From Sphingomonas quercus (GTDB lineage Bacteria; Pseudomonadota; Alphaproteobacteria; Sphingomonadales; Sphingomonadaceae), in the NCBI RefSeq assembly GCF_018863195.1, contig NZ_JAHKRT010000001.1, forward strand, positions 1-64,000: a stretch of 64,000 nt of DNA. Reading direction: 5' to 3'. The notes below the pieces were generated by a model. That model was not told where the DNA came from. It saw nothing but the letters and a program-made list of their open reading frames with translations, and made no database searches. The first letter of the stretch is position 1; each line of letters begins with the position of its first letter. The translations under genes were made by a program, and so were the position numbers. Positions 16,027-28,292 of the stretch are shown in pieces.

Positions 16027-16422
16027 ATGGATGATCTGACCGACGAGCATTATGTGGCGCTGGCGAGGATCCGCTACGAGCTGCGCCACTTCCTCCATTT
16101 CAGCGAGGAGGCAGCCGCCGCCGCCGGGGTGACTCCGCAGCAGCATCAGGCGTTGCTCGCCATCCGCGCGGCCGGCGGCGAGATGCTGGTCGGCGCGCTC
16201 GCCGAGTTTCTGCTGCTGAAGCCGCACAGCGCCAGCGAGCATGTCGACCGGCTGGCGAAGCTGGGGCTGGTCAGCCGCAAGCCCGGCACGGCGGATCGCC
16301 GGCAGGTGTCCGTCGCGCTCACCGAGGACGGCCGGGCGGTGCTTGCCTCCCTCTCACGCGTCCACCGCGAGGAACTGCGCCGCATCCGGCCGCTGCTGAC
16401 GCAATTGATCGGCGGGCTTTGA
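16027..16422 (+). CDS. MarR-family transcriptional regulator
   Basis: A 131-aa winged-helix regulator. The recognition-helix region (AEFLLLKPHSASEHVDRLAK) and the wing (GLVSRKPGTADRRQVSVALT) fit the MarR family well. Family members repress nearby genes and respond to small phenolic or oxidative signals. The upstream ribosome site is weak. It lies just after the dienelactone hydrolase gene and converges with the small membrane gene at 16428. Its target may be the hydrolase unit, but no clear dyad operator was located. Confidence 0.88.
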   Translation: MDDLTDEHYVALARIRYELRHFLHFSEEAAAAAGVTPQQHQALLAIRAAGGEMLVGALAEFLLLKPHSASEHVDRLAKLGLVSRKPGTADRRQVSVALTEDGRAVLASLSRVHREELRRIRPLLTQLIGGL

Positions 16423-16427
16423 GCCGA

Positions 16428-16601
16428 TCAGTCGCCGCCGAACATGCGGATCAGCAATACGCCGAGCGCAAACACCGCGATCCAGGCGATCGCCATCAGC
16501 GCCATCGAGCGCGCCGGCAGGCGGCGGACGGCGATGCTGCCGCCGACCAGCACGAGCATGCCGAGGATCAGCAGCACATCGACGGCGCGATCCGCGTCCA
16601 T
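16428..16601 (-). CDS. 57-aa two-helix membrane peptide
   Basis: A small minus-strand gene whose ATG overlaps the TGA of the metallo-hydrolase gene by one base (TGATG), suggesting translational coupling. The product begins MDADRAVDVLLILGMLVLVG, continues with an RRLPARS loop and a second hydrophobic helix (MALMAIAWIAVFALGVLLI), and ends RMFGGD. It is the last gene of the metG-tatD operon. Third-position GC is strong and the frame ends cleanly. No known family was recognised; it may be a small conserved sphingomonad protein. Confidence 0.7.
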   Translation of the reverse strand: MDADRAVDVLLILGMLVLVGGSIAVRRLPARSMALMAIAWIAVFALGVLLIRMFGGD

Positions 16602-17368
16602 CAGCCGAACTCCAGTTCCATGCCGTCATAGCCAGGCTCGACGCCGTCCGGCAGGATGCGAAGCAAGGTGCGATAATCCATGCTGTTGTCCATGTGCATC
16701 AGCACCGCCCAGCCCGGTTTGAGGCGCTGGATCCAGCCCAGCGCCTTTTCGAGATTGGGATGGGTCGGATGCGGGGTGACGCGCAGCGCGTCCAGCACCC
16801 ACACTTCGACGCCCCGGAACAGCGCCGCCATCTCATCGGTAAGCGCATTGAAATCGGTCGAATAGCCGGCCGAATAGCCCTCCCAGTCGAAGCGCAGCCC
16901 GGCCGAGGTGATCGCGCCGTGCGGCTGGTCGACGACGCGGATACGGATGTCGCCGATCGTGAAATCATCGGGCAGATCATGGCCGACCACGGTCGGCGGA
17001 TATTGATCCTTGCCCTGGAAGGCATAGCCGAAGCGCGCCCGCATCGAGGCCATGGTCTCCGGACGGGCGTAGCAGTCGATCGCGCCGCGCTTGGCGAACC
17101 AGAGCTGGCGCAGATCGTCGATGCCGTGGGTGTGATCGGCATGATCATGCGTCCAGATGACCGCGTCCACCGCCCCGCAATCGGCATCGAGGAGCTGTTC
17201 GCGCATGTCCGGCGAGGTGTCGACGAGGATGGTGGTGGTCTCCGTCCGCACCAAGATCGAGGCGCGGCGGCGACGGTTCTTCGGCTCGGCGGGATCGCAT
17301 TTGCCCCAGTCATTGCCGATGCGCGGCACGCCCGAGGAGGTGCCGGTGCCGAGCAGCCGGACCCTCAT
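16601..17368 (-). CDS. Metallo-beta-lactamase-fold hydrolase, PhnP-like
   Basis: A 255-aa metal-dependent hydrolase. The signature HxHxDH is present as H74-D-H76-A-D78-H79. The N-terminus LLGTGTSSGVPRIG and the CDPAEPKNRRRRAS segment match PhnP-like phosphodiesterases that act on cyclic phosphate esters. Its ATG overlaps the tatD stop by 4 bases (ATGA), so the genes are cotranscribed. The tatD-metallohydrolase pairing behind metG is common in alphaproteobacteria and hints at nucleic-acid or cyclic-nucleotide clearance, but the substrate is not fixed by sequence. Confidence 0.9.
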   Translation of the reverse strand: MRVRLLGTGTSSGVPRIGNDWGKCDPAEPKNRRRRASILVRTETTTILVDTSPDMREQLLDADCGAVDAVIWTHDHADHTHGIDDLRQLWFAKRGAIDCYARPETMASMRARFGYAFQGKDQYPPTVVGHDLPDDFTIGDIRIRVVDQPHGAITSAGLRFDWEGYSAGYSTDFNALTDEMAALFRGVEVWVLDALRVTPHPTHPNLEKALGWIQRLKPGWAVLMHMDNSMDYRTLLRILPDGVEPGYDGMELEFG

Positions 17369-18144
17369 GCGCGGCGCGCCTTCGCGAAGAGCGCGAAGAA
17401 ATTGTCCGCGGTCCGATCGGCCAGCACGGCGACCTCCTCGCCGCGCAGCCCGCCAAGGAAGCGGGCCGTGTCGGCGACGAACGCCGGCTCGCCCGGCTTG
17501 CCGCGATGGGGCACCGGCGCGAGGAACGGCGCGTCGGTCTCGATCAACAGGCGATCTTCCGGAAGGGTTGCAGCGATGTCCTGCAAGTCCTTGGCATTCT
17601 TGAAGGTGACGATGCCGGAAATGGAGATATAGAGCCCGAGATCGAGGGCCGCCCGGGCGAAATCGGCGCTCGCCGTGAAGCAGTGGATAAGCGCCGGATA
17701 GGCCCCCTTTCCCATCTCGTCGCGCAGGATGGCGATGGTGTCGGCCTCGGCGTCGCGGGTGTGGACGATCAGCGGCAGCCCCGTTTCGCGGGCGGCGGCG
17801 ATATGGGCCCGGAAACTCGTCTGCTGCTGCGCGCGATCGGATTTGTCGTAATAATAATCGAGCCCGCTCTCGCCGATGCCGACGACCCGCGGATGGGCGG
17901 CAGCATCGACCAGCCGCGCCGTGTCGATATCGGCATGCTGGTCGGCCTCATGTGGATGGATGCCGACCGAGGCCCACACGTCCGCCTCGCGATCCGCGGT
18001 GGCGATGACCTCGTCCCATTCCCGCGCGCGGGTCGAAATGTTGAGCATCGTGCCGACGCCCGAGGCGCGGGCGCGATCCAGCACTTCCGGCTGACGCTCG
18101 ACCAGGCCGGGATAATTGAGGTGGCAATGACTATCGACAAACAT
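17365..18144 (-). CDS. tatD: TatD-family metal-dependent deoxyribonuclease
   Basis: A 259-aa TIM-barrel hydrolase. The metal motif DSHCHL is at the N-terminus, GIHPHEAD follows at about residues 80-87, and GESGLDYYY and IETDAPFLAP (metal-binding and catalytic blocks) come later. The length is typical. TatD enzymes have 3'-5' exonuclease/DNase activity linked to DNA repair and are cytoplasmic. The gene is 49 bases after metG and overlaps the next gene by 4 bases. Confidence 0.95.
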   Translation of the reverse strand: MFVDSHCHLNYPGLVERQPEVLDRARASGVGTMLNISTRAREWDEVIATADREADVWASVGIHPHEADQHADIDTARLVDAAAHPRVVGIGESGLDYYYDKSDRAQQQTSFRAHIAAARETGLPLIVHTRDAEADTIAILRDEMGKGAYPALIHCFTASADFARAALDLGLYISISGIVTFKNAKDLQDIAATLPEDRLLIETDAPFLAPVPHRGKPGEPAFVADTARFLGGLRGEEVAVLADRTADNFFALFAKARRA

Positions 18145-18193
18145 GGCCGCCAGATAGGCACCCTGCCCGCGCCGCGCCAGTCGAAAGCTTGGC

Positions 18194-19711
18194 TCAGATG
18201 TCGAGGCGCGGGAAGACGCCCTCCGGCGGCGGCAGCGCGTTCCCCGGGGCGAGGCCGGTGTCGAGGGTGGCGAAGCTGCGCGCGTCTGTCGCGACGCCGA
18301 GTTGATCGAGCAGCCGGTCGGCGCTCGCCGGGATGAACGGGCGCAGCATCAGCGCGACGCGGCGCAGGCCGTCGGCGGCGCGATAGAGCACGCCGCCCAT
18401 GCGGGCCGGGTCGGTCTTCTTCAGCGCCCAGGGCTGTTCGCTCGCGACATAATTGTTGAGGTGGCTGGCGAGCGCCAAAGCGTGCTCGGCGGCGCGATGG
18501 AGGGCGAGATCGGCCATCGCCCCGTGATAGGCCGGCACCAGATCCGCAAACTGGGCGGCGAGCGCGGCGTCCGCATCGCTGTCCGGGCCTGGCGCGGGCA
18601 CCAGCCCATCGCAATTCTTGGCGATCATCGACAGGCTGCGCTGGGCGAGGTTGCCGACATTGTTGGCAAGATCGGCATTGACGCGGGTGACGATCGCTTC
18701 GTGGCTATAGCTGCCGTCCTGACCGAAGCTGACTTCGCGCAGGAGGAAGTAGCGCAGCGCATCGACTCCGTAAATCTCTGCCATTTCAATCGGATCGACG
18801 ACGTTGCCGACAGACTTCGACATCTTCTCGCCGCGATTGAGCAGGAAGCCGTGGCCGAATACCCGCTTGGGCAGCGGCAAACCGGCCGACATCAGGAAGG
18901 CGGGCCAATAGACGGCATGGAAACGGACGATGTCCTTGCCGATGATATGCACATCAGCCGGCCACCATGCGGAGGCATCGCCCGGATAGCCGGCACCGGT
19001 CAGGTAATTGGTCAGCGCGTCGACCCACACATACATGACATGGCCCGGGCTGCCCGGCACCGGCACGCCCCAGTCGAAGCTGGTCCGCGATACGGACAAG
19101 TCCGCAAGGCCGCCCCTGACGAATGACACCACCTCGTTGCGGCGCCCGTCCGGGCCGACGAAATCGGGGTTCGCTTCATAATGAGCGAGCAGCCGATCCT
19201 GATAGGCGGACAGACGGAAGAACCAGCTTTCCTCCACTGTCCATTCAACCGGCGTGCCTTGCGGCGACAGCCTGGCCCCGTCCTCCCCGGCAACCAGCTC
19301 CTTCTCGTCGTAAAAGGCCTCGTCGCGAACCGAGTACCAGCCTTCATAGCGATCGAGATAAAGATCGCCATTGGCCGCCATTGCCTGCCAGATCGCCTGG
19401 CTGGCGGCATAATGATCAGCGTCGGTGGTGCGGATGAAGCGATCATAGGAGATGGAAAGCTTGTCATCCATCGCCTTGAAATACGACGACATCTCGTCGG
19501 CAAGCTGGCGCGCCGTCAGGCCCCGGCCGCGCGCCGTCTGGGCCATCTTCAGGCCGTGCTCGTCGGTGCCGGTGAGGAAGCGGACGGTGCGGCCGAGCTG
19601 CCGTTGATAGCGGGCGATGACGTCCGTCGCGATCGCCTCATAGGCATGGCCGATATGCGGGCGGCCATTGGGATAGCTGATGGCGGTGGTGATGTAGAAG
19701 GATTCGGTCAT
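18194..19711 (-). CDS. metG: Methionyl-tRNA synthetase
   Basis: A 505-aa class I synthetase that charges methionine onto tRNA. HIGH is at residues 19-22 (PHIGHAYE) and KMSKS lies in [10 protein letters not shown]. The region between the catalytic halves has no CxxC pairs, so it is the metal-free type, without the zinc knuckle of the Escherichia coli enzyme. There is no C-terminal tRNA-binding extension. The ATG at 19711 overlaps the holB stop by 4 bases, which fixes the start; the longer reading frame upstream belongs to holB in another frame. Confidence 0.96.
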   Translation of the reverse strand: MTESFYITTAISYPNGRPHIGHAYEAIATDVIARYQRQLGRTVRFLTGTDEHGLKMAQTARGRGLTARQLADEMSSYFKAMDDKLSISYDRFIRTTDADHYAASQAIWQAMAANGDLYLDRYEGWYSVRDEAFYDEKELVAGEDGARLSPQGTPVEWTVEESWFFRLSAYQDRLLAHYEANPDFVGPDGRRNEVVSFVRGGLADLSVSRTSFDWGVPVPGSPGHVMYVWVDALTNYLTGAGYPGDASAWWPADVHIIGKDIVRFHAVYWPAFLMSAGLPLPKRVFGHGFLLNRGEKMSKSVGNVVDPIEMAEIYGVDALRYFLLREVSFGQDGSYSHEAIVTRVNADLANNVGNLAQRSLSMIAKNCDGLVPAPGPDSDADAALAAQFADLVPAYHGAMADLALHRAAEHALALASHLNNYVASEQPWALKKTDPARMGGVLYRAADGLRRVALMLRPFIPASADRLLDQLGVATDARSFATLDTGLAPGNALPPPEGVFPRLDI

Positions 19712-20694
19712 CGGCTCGCTTGTGTCTGGGGCGCCAGCGCCGCGAGCATGCTGCCCAACTCGAAGACGGTGGTCTGGGGATCGAGCGAGAGGCGCACCGC
19801 GCTGCCGGCAAGGGCGCGCGCCTTCTCCCACAGGGCGATCGCCTCGGCAAGCGCGGCTCCGGAGCGCCGCCGCGCCTCTTCGGCGATCGCCGACGGCGCA
19901 CGCTCCAGGAACATCTCGTAGCGCGGCTGGGCGGCCTTGAGCGCGAGCTGGCGGGCGAGCGCGGCGCGGCGCTGGTTGAGCGGATCCCCCTCGGTCACGA
20001 GCGCCGCCATGGCCTGATCCAGCGCCTCGATATCCAGCCCCGCGAAGCGCAGCGCCGAGCCGGGAGCGCCCGCGCCGAGCGCGGCCAGCGAGGCGATCTC
20101 GGCCGCGTCCGCCTCGGGCATGGCATCACGAAGCGCGGCGGTCATGTCGGCGTCATCCAGCCGGCCGAAGCGGAGCAGGCGGCAACGCGAGCGGATCGTC
20201 GGCAACAGCCGGCCCGGCGCGTGACTGACGAGAAGAAACACCGTGTTCGCAGGTGGTTCCTCGAGATTCTTGAGAAGCGCATTGGCCGCCGAGCGCTCCA
20301 TATCGTCGATCGAATCGACCACGATCGCGCGCCACTCCGACAGCGACGGCGTGGTCGACAGCAGCCGCTGCAAGCCGCGCACCTGATCGACGCTGATGTT
20401 GCGGGCGAGCTGGTCCGACCTGTCGCGGACCAGCCGCTCCAGCCGGGCGAAATCCGGGTGACTGCCTGCCTCGAAGAGATGCGCGATGGGGTGGTCGCCG
20501 GGCAGCTCCAGTCCCGGCGCCAGCACCGGCGGTCCGGCCGCCTCGGCGAGCAGTCGCCGCGCCGCCATGTCGGCGAAGCGCGCCTTGCCCACGCCCTGTG
20601 GCCCGGCGAGCAGCCAGGCATGATGCAGCCGCCCGGATGCGCGCGCCGAGAGGAAGGCATCCACCGCGGCGGCGTGGCCGTAAAGATGGGTCAT
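19708..20694 (-). CDS. holB: DNA polymerase III delta' subunit
   Basis: A 328-aa AAA+ protein of the clamp loader. It has a degenerate P-loop ([10 protein letters not shown]), the block [11 protein letters not shown], and the conserved [20 protein letters not shown] region with the sensor segment [10 protein letters not shown]. It has no zinc-module cysteine cluster. The gene overlaps tmk upstream and metG downstream by 4 bases each; tmk-holB-metG is a conserved alphaproteobacterial arrangement. Confidence 0.95.
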   Translation of the reverse strand: MTHLYGHAAAVDAFLSARASGRLHHAWLLAGPQGVGKARFADMAARRLLAEAAGPPVLAPGLELPGDHPIAHLFEAGSHPDFARLERLVRDRSDQLARNISVDQVRGLQRLLSTTPSLSEWRAIVVDSIDDMERSAANALLKNLEEPPANTVFLLVSHAPGRLLPTIRSRCRLLRFGRLDDADMTAALRDAMPEADAAEIASLAALGAGAPGSALRFAGLDIEALDQAMAALVTEGDPLNQRRAALARQLALKAAQPRYEMFLERAPSAIAEEARRRSGAALAEAIALWEKARALAGSAVRLSLDPQTTVFELGSMLAALAPQTQASR

Positions 20695-21314
20695 GCGATG
20701 GCGTCCAGCGCGGCGAGCAAGCGGGCGGTCACCTCGCCCTCCTCACCGGTGGCATCGATCAGGCGCACCCGCTCCGGCTCCTCGACGGCGATGCGCTCGA
20801 AGAAGGCGCGGACCCGCGCGTGATAGGCGTCGCCCCGGCGGCGGAAGCGGTCGGCAGCGCCGTCCCGCGCCAACTCCCGCGCCTCCGCCTCGCCCGGCGG
20901 CAGGGACAGCACCAGCGTACGATCCGGCAACAGCCCGCCGCTGCCGATGCGGTGCAGCGCCAGCACGTCCGCGTCGCCAAGCCCGCGCGCATCGCCCTGA
21001 TAGGCGCGCGAGCTGTCGAGGAAGCGATCGCACACCACCCATTGGCCGGCGGCGACGGCCGGGCGGATCACCCGTTCGACATGGTCCGCGCGGGCGGCCG
21101 CGAACAACAGCGCCTCGGCCGCCGGCGACCAGCGCTCGCCGTCACCCTCGAACAGCAGGGCGCGGATTGCCTCCGCGCCCGCGCTGCCACCCGGCTCGCG
21201 GGTGGTGACGACGTCGTGGCCGCGTGCACGAAGCGCCTCGGCAAGCAGGCGGAGCTGGGTGGATTTGCCGACCCCCTCCCCGCCCTCAAGGCTGATGAAC
21301 CGGCCTTGCGACAC
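20691..21314 (-). CDS. tmk: Thymidylate kinase
   Basis: A 207-aa kinase that converts dTMP to dTDP. The P-loop GGEGVGKST is at residues 11-19, the DR(F)xDS motif appears as CDRFLDSSRAYQG, and the LID region is Arg-rich. It begins one base before the stop of the preceding carboxypeptidase gene ends, so there is no spacer, and it overlaps holB by 4 bases. Confidence 0.96.
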   Translation of the reverse strand: MSQGRFISLEGGEGVGKSTQLRLLAEALRARGHDVVTTREPGGSAGAEAIRALLFEGDGERWSPAAEALLFAAARADHVERVIRPAVAAGQWVVCDRFLDSSRAYQGDARGLGDADVLALHRIGSGGLLPDRTLVLSLPPGEAEARELARDGAADRFRRRGDAYHARVRAFFERIAVEEPERVRLIDATGEEGEVTARLLAALDAIA

Positions 21315-22481
21315 TCAGGCGAGACCGAACAGCGCCCGGAGCCCCGCCCACAGCCGATCGAAGAACCCGGCCGGGCCGACATCGCTGGCGGCGACGAGCG
21401 GCAGCAGCTGCTGGCCGGCGTCGGCCGAGGTCACCACCAGATCGGCGACATGGTCGCCGGCCTTGATCGGCGCCTTGAGCGGCCCCTGATAGACAACCTT
21501 CATCGTCATGTCGGACGCAGCACCCGCCGGCACGGTGACGGTGAGGTCGCGCGGGGCGATCAGCCCCACTTCGCGGGCATTGCCCAACTGCACCTCGGCG
21601 GTCTGCACCTGCTTGCCCTTGGCGAAGAGCGGGCGGGCGCGCCATGCACGGAAACCCCAGTTCATGAAGCTGACCGACTGGGCGATGCGCTCGTTCGACG
21701 AGGAGAGGCCGGCCATCACCATCACCAGCCGCCGGCCATTCTGCTCCGCCGAGCCGGTGAAGCCATAACCGGCTTCTTCGGTATGGCCGGTCTTCAGCCC
21801 GTCGGCGCCGGCGACGCGGCCGAGCAGCGGATCGCGATTGGCCTGGGTGATGTCCTGGCCCGAGCCCATCGTCTTGCCCCAGGTGAAATCGAGCCTGGAG
21901 TAGAAATCCTTGTAGAGCTTGGGATGGTCGCGGATCGTCGCCTCGGCCAGCCGCGCCAGATCGCGCGCCGTGACATAGGTGACGCCATTGTCCGGCCAGC
22001 CATTGGACGTGCCGAAATGCGAATTGGTGAGGCCGAGCTTGCGCGCCTGCTCGTTCATCAGGCTTACGAAGGCAGGCTCGGTGCCCGAAATGCCCTCGGC
22101 GAGCACCACGCAGGCGTCATTGCCCGAGAGCGTGACGATGCCGGCAAGGAGGTCCGCCACCGACACTTCCTCGCCGGGCGAGAGGAACATCGTCGAGCCG
22201 GCAGCCGGGCCGTGCCACTGCTTCCACGTCTCGGGCCGCACCTGGAACTTCTGGTCCAGCTTCAGCTCGCCCTTCTTGAGAAGATCGAAGGCGACGTAGA
22301 CCGTCATCATCTTCGCCATCGAGGCGGGCGGCATGCGCAAGTCGCCGGCCTTGTCATAGAGCACCGCGCCCGAGGACAGGTCCTTGAGATAGGCGACCTT
22401 GGCGGTCGTATCGAAGGGCGGGGCGGCCGCGATGGCGGGGGCCGAAAGGCTGAGCAAAGCAACGAGATAAGCGGGCTTCAT
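21315..22481 (-). CDS. D-alanyl-D-alanine carboxypeptidase (penicillin-binding protein)
   Basis: A 388-aa exported serine peptidase of the DacA/DacC type that trims peptidoglycan pentapeptides. The signal peptide is MKPAYLVALLSLSAPAIAAA. The active site has SxxK at S54-K57 (SMAK), SGND, and KTGHTE, followed by a C-terminal beta domain and an amphipathic tail. I chose the ATG at 22481 because it gives a clean signal peptide; an ATG six codons upstream (22499) is equally open. It sits between a murein transglycosylase gene and tmk on the same strand. Confidence 0.93.
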   Translation of the reverse strand: MKPAYLVALLSLSAPAIAAAPPFDTTAKVAYLKDLSSGAVLYDKAGDLRMPPASMAKMMTVYVAFDLLKKGELKLDQKFQVRPETWKQWHGPAAGSTMFLSPGEEVSVADLLAGIVTLSGNDACVVLAEGISGTEPAFVSLMNEQARKLGLTNSHFGTSNGWPDNGVTYVTARDLARLAEATIRDHPKLYKDFYSRLDFTWGKTMGSGQDITQANRDPLLGRVAGADGLKTGHTEEAGYGFTGSAEQNGRRLVMVMAGLSSSNERIAQSVSFMNWGFRAWRARPLFAKGKQVQTAEVQLGNAREVGLIAPRDLTVTVPAGAASDMTMKVVYQGPLKAPIKAGDHVADLVVTSADAGQQLLPLVAASDVGPAGFFDRLWAGLRALFGLA

Positions 22482-22552
22482 GCGTCCGGGACCAGTCATG
22501 TGAGGAATGTGATGCGATTCAGGTTAGCGCGGGGCGAGGCCCCGTCTCAAGC

Positions 22553-23635
22553 TCAGTTCACCACTGCATCGGCGAGCAGGCCGACCGACAAGGCGTAATA
22601 GTTGGAGCAGTTGTAATCGAGGATGGCCCGATAGTTGGTGGTGAGAAGATAGGCGGTCTGCCCCGGGCCGTCGGGCTCGATCAGGGTCGCCATCTCCTCG
22701 TCCGCCGGCCACGGCCCGCCGGCCTGGGTCAGGCCCTTCGCCTTCCACTCGGCGACGGTCAGCCAACGGCTATGCCGCGCAAAGACGCGCGGGCAGCGCG
22801 GGCTCACCAGCCTGGTCGCCACGGCGCCGCGATCGAAATCGGGCGGCACCATCACCGCCGTGCCCCAGCGGACATCGGGCTTCCAACCGGCGTTGACGAG
22901 ATAATTGCCGATCGAGGCAAGCGCGTCGTCGGCGTTGTTCCAGATATCGACCTTGCCGTCGCCATTGCCGTCGCGGGCGAGGCGCAGATAGACGGACGGC
23001 AGGAATTGCGGATAGCCGGTGGCGCCGGCCCAGCTCCCCTTGAGCTGATCGCGCCTCACGCCGCGATCGATCATCTTCAGCGTGTCGATGAACTCGGTGG
23101 TGAACAGCTCGCGACGCCGCCCCTCGAAGGCGAGCGTGGCCAGCGAGCGGGGCAGATCGAAATTGCCGGTATAGCCGCCATAATCCGTCTCATGCCCCCA
23201 GATGGCGACCATGATCGCCTCCGGCACGCCGGTCTCCGTCTCGATGCGGGCGAGCGAGGGGCGCGCGTTCAGCCAGGCGCGCTGGCCACGCCCGATGCGC
23301 GCGGCATCGACATGGCGGGCGCGATAGGGCGCGAAGGCCGGCGGCGCCGCGCTCGGCGTGCCCGGCTGGCGGCGATCGAGCGTCACCACCCGCGGATCAT
23401 AGCTGAGCGTCGGGATCACCGCGTCGAACGTCGCGGCGGTCACTCCCTCGGCGAGGGCGCGCTGGCGCAGCCCGACGACGAAGGCGGAGAAGCCGGCTTC
23501 CTCCGGCGGCGCGGCGGCGGCCGGCGGAAGCGGCTCGGGATCGGCATCCTCTTCCTGCACCTGGGCATGGGCGGCGATCGACCCGCAACAGGCGGCAACG
23601 AGGAGAAGCGAACGGATACCGGGCAGGAAGGACAT
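22553..23635 (-). CDS. Lytic murein transglycosylase, MltB family
   Basis: A 360-aa periplasmic enzyme that cleaves glycan strands of peptidoglycan with formation of anhydro-muramic acid. A signal peptide is followed by a Pro/Glu-rich linker. The SLT_2 domain carries the catalytic glutamate in IWGHETDYGG and the block GATGYPQFLPSVYL. The start at 23635 follows AGGGAGGGCGA; the longer frame upstream lacks a signal. With the carboxypeptidase behind it, this is a cell-wall pair at the head of the tmk operon. Confidence 0.92.
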   Translation of the reverse strand: MSFLPGIRSLLLVAACCGSIAAHAQVQEEDADPEPLPPAAAAPPEEAGFSAFVVGLRQRALAEGVTAATFDAVIPTLSYDPRVVTLDRRQPGTPSAAPPAFAPYRARHVDAARIGRGQRAWLNARPSLARIETETGVPEAIMVAIWGHETDYGGYTGNFDLPRSLATLAFEGRRRELFTTEFIDTLKMIDRGVRRDQLKGSWAGATGYPQFLPSVYLRLARDGNGDGKVDIWNNADDALASIGNYLVNAGWKPDVRWGTAVMVPPDFDRGAVATRLVSPRCPRVFARHSRWLTVAEWKAKGLTQAGGPWPADEEMATLIEPDGPGQTAYLLTTNYRAILDYNCSNYYALSVGLLADAVVN

Positions 23636-23688
23636 TCGCCCTCCCTGCCACAGGCGGCGGGGATCATGAACCCCCGTCGCCCGCGGGC

Positions 23689-25101
23689 TCAGAAATCGGT
23701 GACGAAATCGAGGAAGAAATAATGCGCGTCGCCATTGTCGGGGGCGTTGGGCGCATCCTTCAGGAAACGGCCCCGCGCCAGCACCGCGCCGCCGGCCTCG
23801 ACCCGGAAGATCTTGGGCACGAACCAGTAGCGCACGCGGCCCTCGACCTGGGTGCCGGCATGATCGCCGGACCGGCCGCGCGCATCGCGCACACCGGTCG
23901 AGCCGAAGCTGTCGGTCTTCGAATCGAGCCACAGGCCGCGGACCATGACGAAGCCGTCGAGCTTCTTGCTCGGCGCCGCTTCCAGCCTGACGCCAACCGA
24001 GCGCAGATTGGCCCGGGAGACCATGCCATAGAGGCTGGACGGGCCGAAATCGGTGCGCGCCGCGCCGTAAAGGCTGTCGAATCGGGTGATCTTGCTCGGG
24101 TCGCTGTCCTCGCCGGTGATCTTGTCACCGTGAAATGAGATACGCGGTGCCCACGGCCCGCCAAACTTCCGCCCGACCTCGCCATGGATCAGCCACGCCG
24201 ACACGTCGACATCCTTGCGATCGGTGGCGGCGGTCGAGGCGCGGGCATGTCCGGTCTGGCCGATGCCTTCCACCTCGAAGTCGAAGCTGTTCGTCTGCGG
24301 CTTGCGGAACAGGCGGCCACCATAGGTCACCAGATGCCGGTTCCTCGTTGCCTGATAGGAGGCATCCCGCTCGGCGAGGCGAAAGACATAGGCTTCGCCG
24401 GTGACGCCCGCGATCAGCGGCCGGGTATAGTCGCCGCCGAAGAACTGCAGGCCGGTGCGGGCGCGGTCCAGCTCGACCCTGTTGTGGTGGATCGCGTCCG
24501 GATCGCTCGGCAAGCGCGTGCTCGGCATCGTCCAGAACAGCAGAAGATGGTCCTTCCCCTGCCCCGTCCAATCGAACGAGACGCCGGTGAAGCTGTTGAC
24601 GCTGTCCGAGAAATCCGGCCGCGCGGCGAGGCGCCCCGCGCCGATGTCGAGCGTGAAGCGACCCGCAGTGAGGGCGCCCCGCGAACCCTTGCCGGTCATG
24701 CCGTCGAGATCGAACCGCAGATAGGCCTGTAGCGGCTCGAGCGCGTTGACCTCGTTGATGCCGGCGGACGAATTGTCCTTCTCGGCATAGCCGCGCGCGT
24801 CGCGCAGCTCGCCGACGATGTGCACCGGACCGGTATCATAGTCGGCGAGCAAGGTGGTGCGGAAGGTGGTGAGCAGGTCGCGCCTGGCGATGTTGGGGCG
24901 AAGCTGCCCGTCGATGCCTTCGACGCGGGTGCGGAAATTCAGCTTGAGGGTGAGATTGTCCGGCGCGTCGACCCATTCATGCAGCGGATTCGAATCGGCC
25001 GCCACCGCCGGCGAAAACCCCGCCGCCGCCATGACCATTCCCCAGCCCATCGCCGCGGCGCGCGTGCGCCGGGCGAGCCCATGCTTGTTCTCGTTCACCA
25101 T
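23689..25101 (-). CDS. Outer-membrane porin, alginate-export family
   Basis: A 470-aa beta-barrel protein. A signal peptide (to about residue 35, PAVAADS) precedes the Alginate_exp-type barrel with LKLNFRTRVEGIDGQLR, NEVNALEPLQAYLRF and FSDSVNSFTGVSFDW. The barrel ends YFFLDFVTDF with a terminal aromatic. Members form solute channels, and most are not tied to alginate. No polysaccharide genes are adjacent. It lies 53 bases upstream of the transglycosylase gene on the same strand and may be cotranscribed with it. Confidence 0.85.
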   Translation of the reverse strand: MVNENKHGLARRTRAAAMGWGMVMAAAGFSPAVAADSNPLHEWVDAPDNLTLKLNFRTRVEGIDGQLRPNIARRDLLTTFRTTLLADYDTGPVHIVGELRDARGYAEKDNSSAGINEVNALEPLQAYLRFDLDGMTGKGSRGALTAGRFTLDIGAGRLAARPDFSDSVNSFTGVSFDWTGQGKDHLLLFWTMPSTRLPSDPDAIHHNRVELDRARTGLQFFGGDYTRPLIAGVTGEAYVFRLAERDASYQATRNRHLVTYGGRLFRKPQTNSFDFEVEGIGQTGHARASTAATDRKDVDVSAWLIHGEVGRKFGGPWAPRISFHGDKITGEDSDPSKITRFDSLYGAARTDFGPSSLYGMVSRANLRSVGVRLEAAPSKKLDGFVMVRGLWLDSKTDSFGSTGVRDARGRSGDHAGTQVEGRVRYWFVPKIFRVEAGGAVLARGRFLKDAPNAPDNGDAHYFFLDFVTDF

Positions 25102-25272
25102 CCCACCTTATCGAAACCCATATCGGGACGGGCGACAAGGTCCATGCGGCATGCGGAGCCCTCTGGCTGCGCAAACGACGTGCCCCCCGGCCTACCATCC
25201 GCCGAACGGCCTAATCACATTGTCCTAACGGGGAGCTAACCGAGGGATCGCAAACTGTTGGCGGCGGCGCTC

Positions 25273-28166
<2,894 letters not shown>

Positions 28167-28292
28167 GCGTTTCCCCAAAAAAACTTCGCGACCGCCGCGC
28201 GGCCCGGTGAGGGATGGCGCTGGCGTTGCGTCTAACCCATGAACGTGGTGCGTTCGGCGCGGCTGGCGCAGGGCGAGCAAAGGGGGCTGAGA

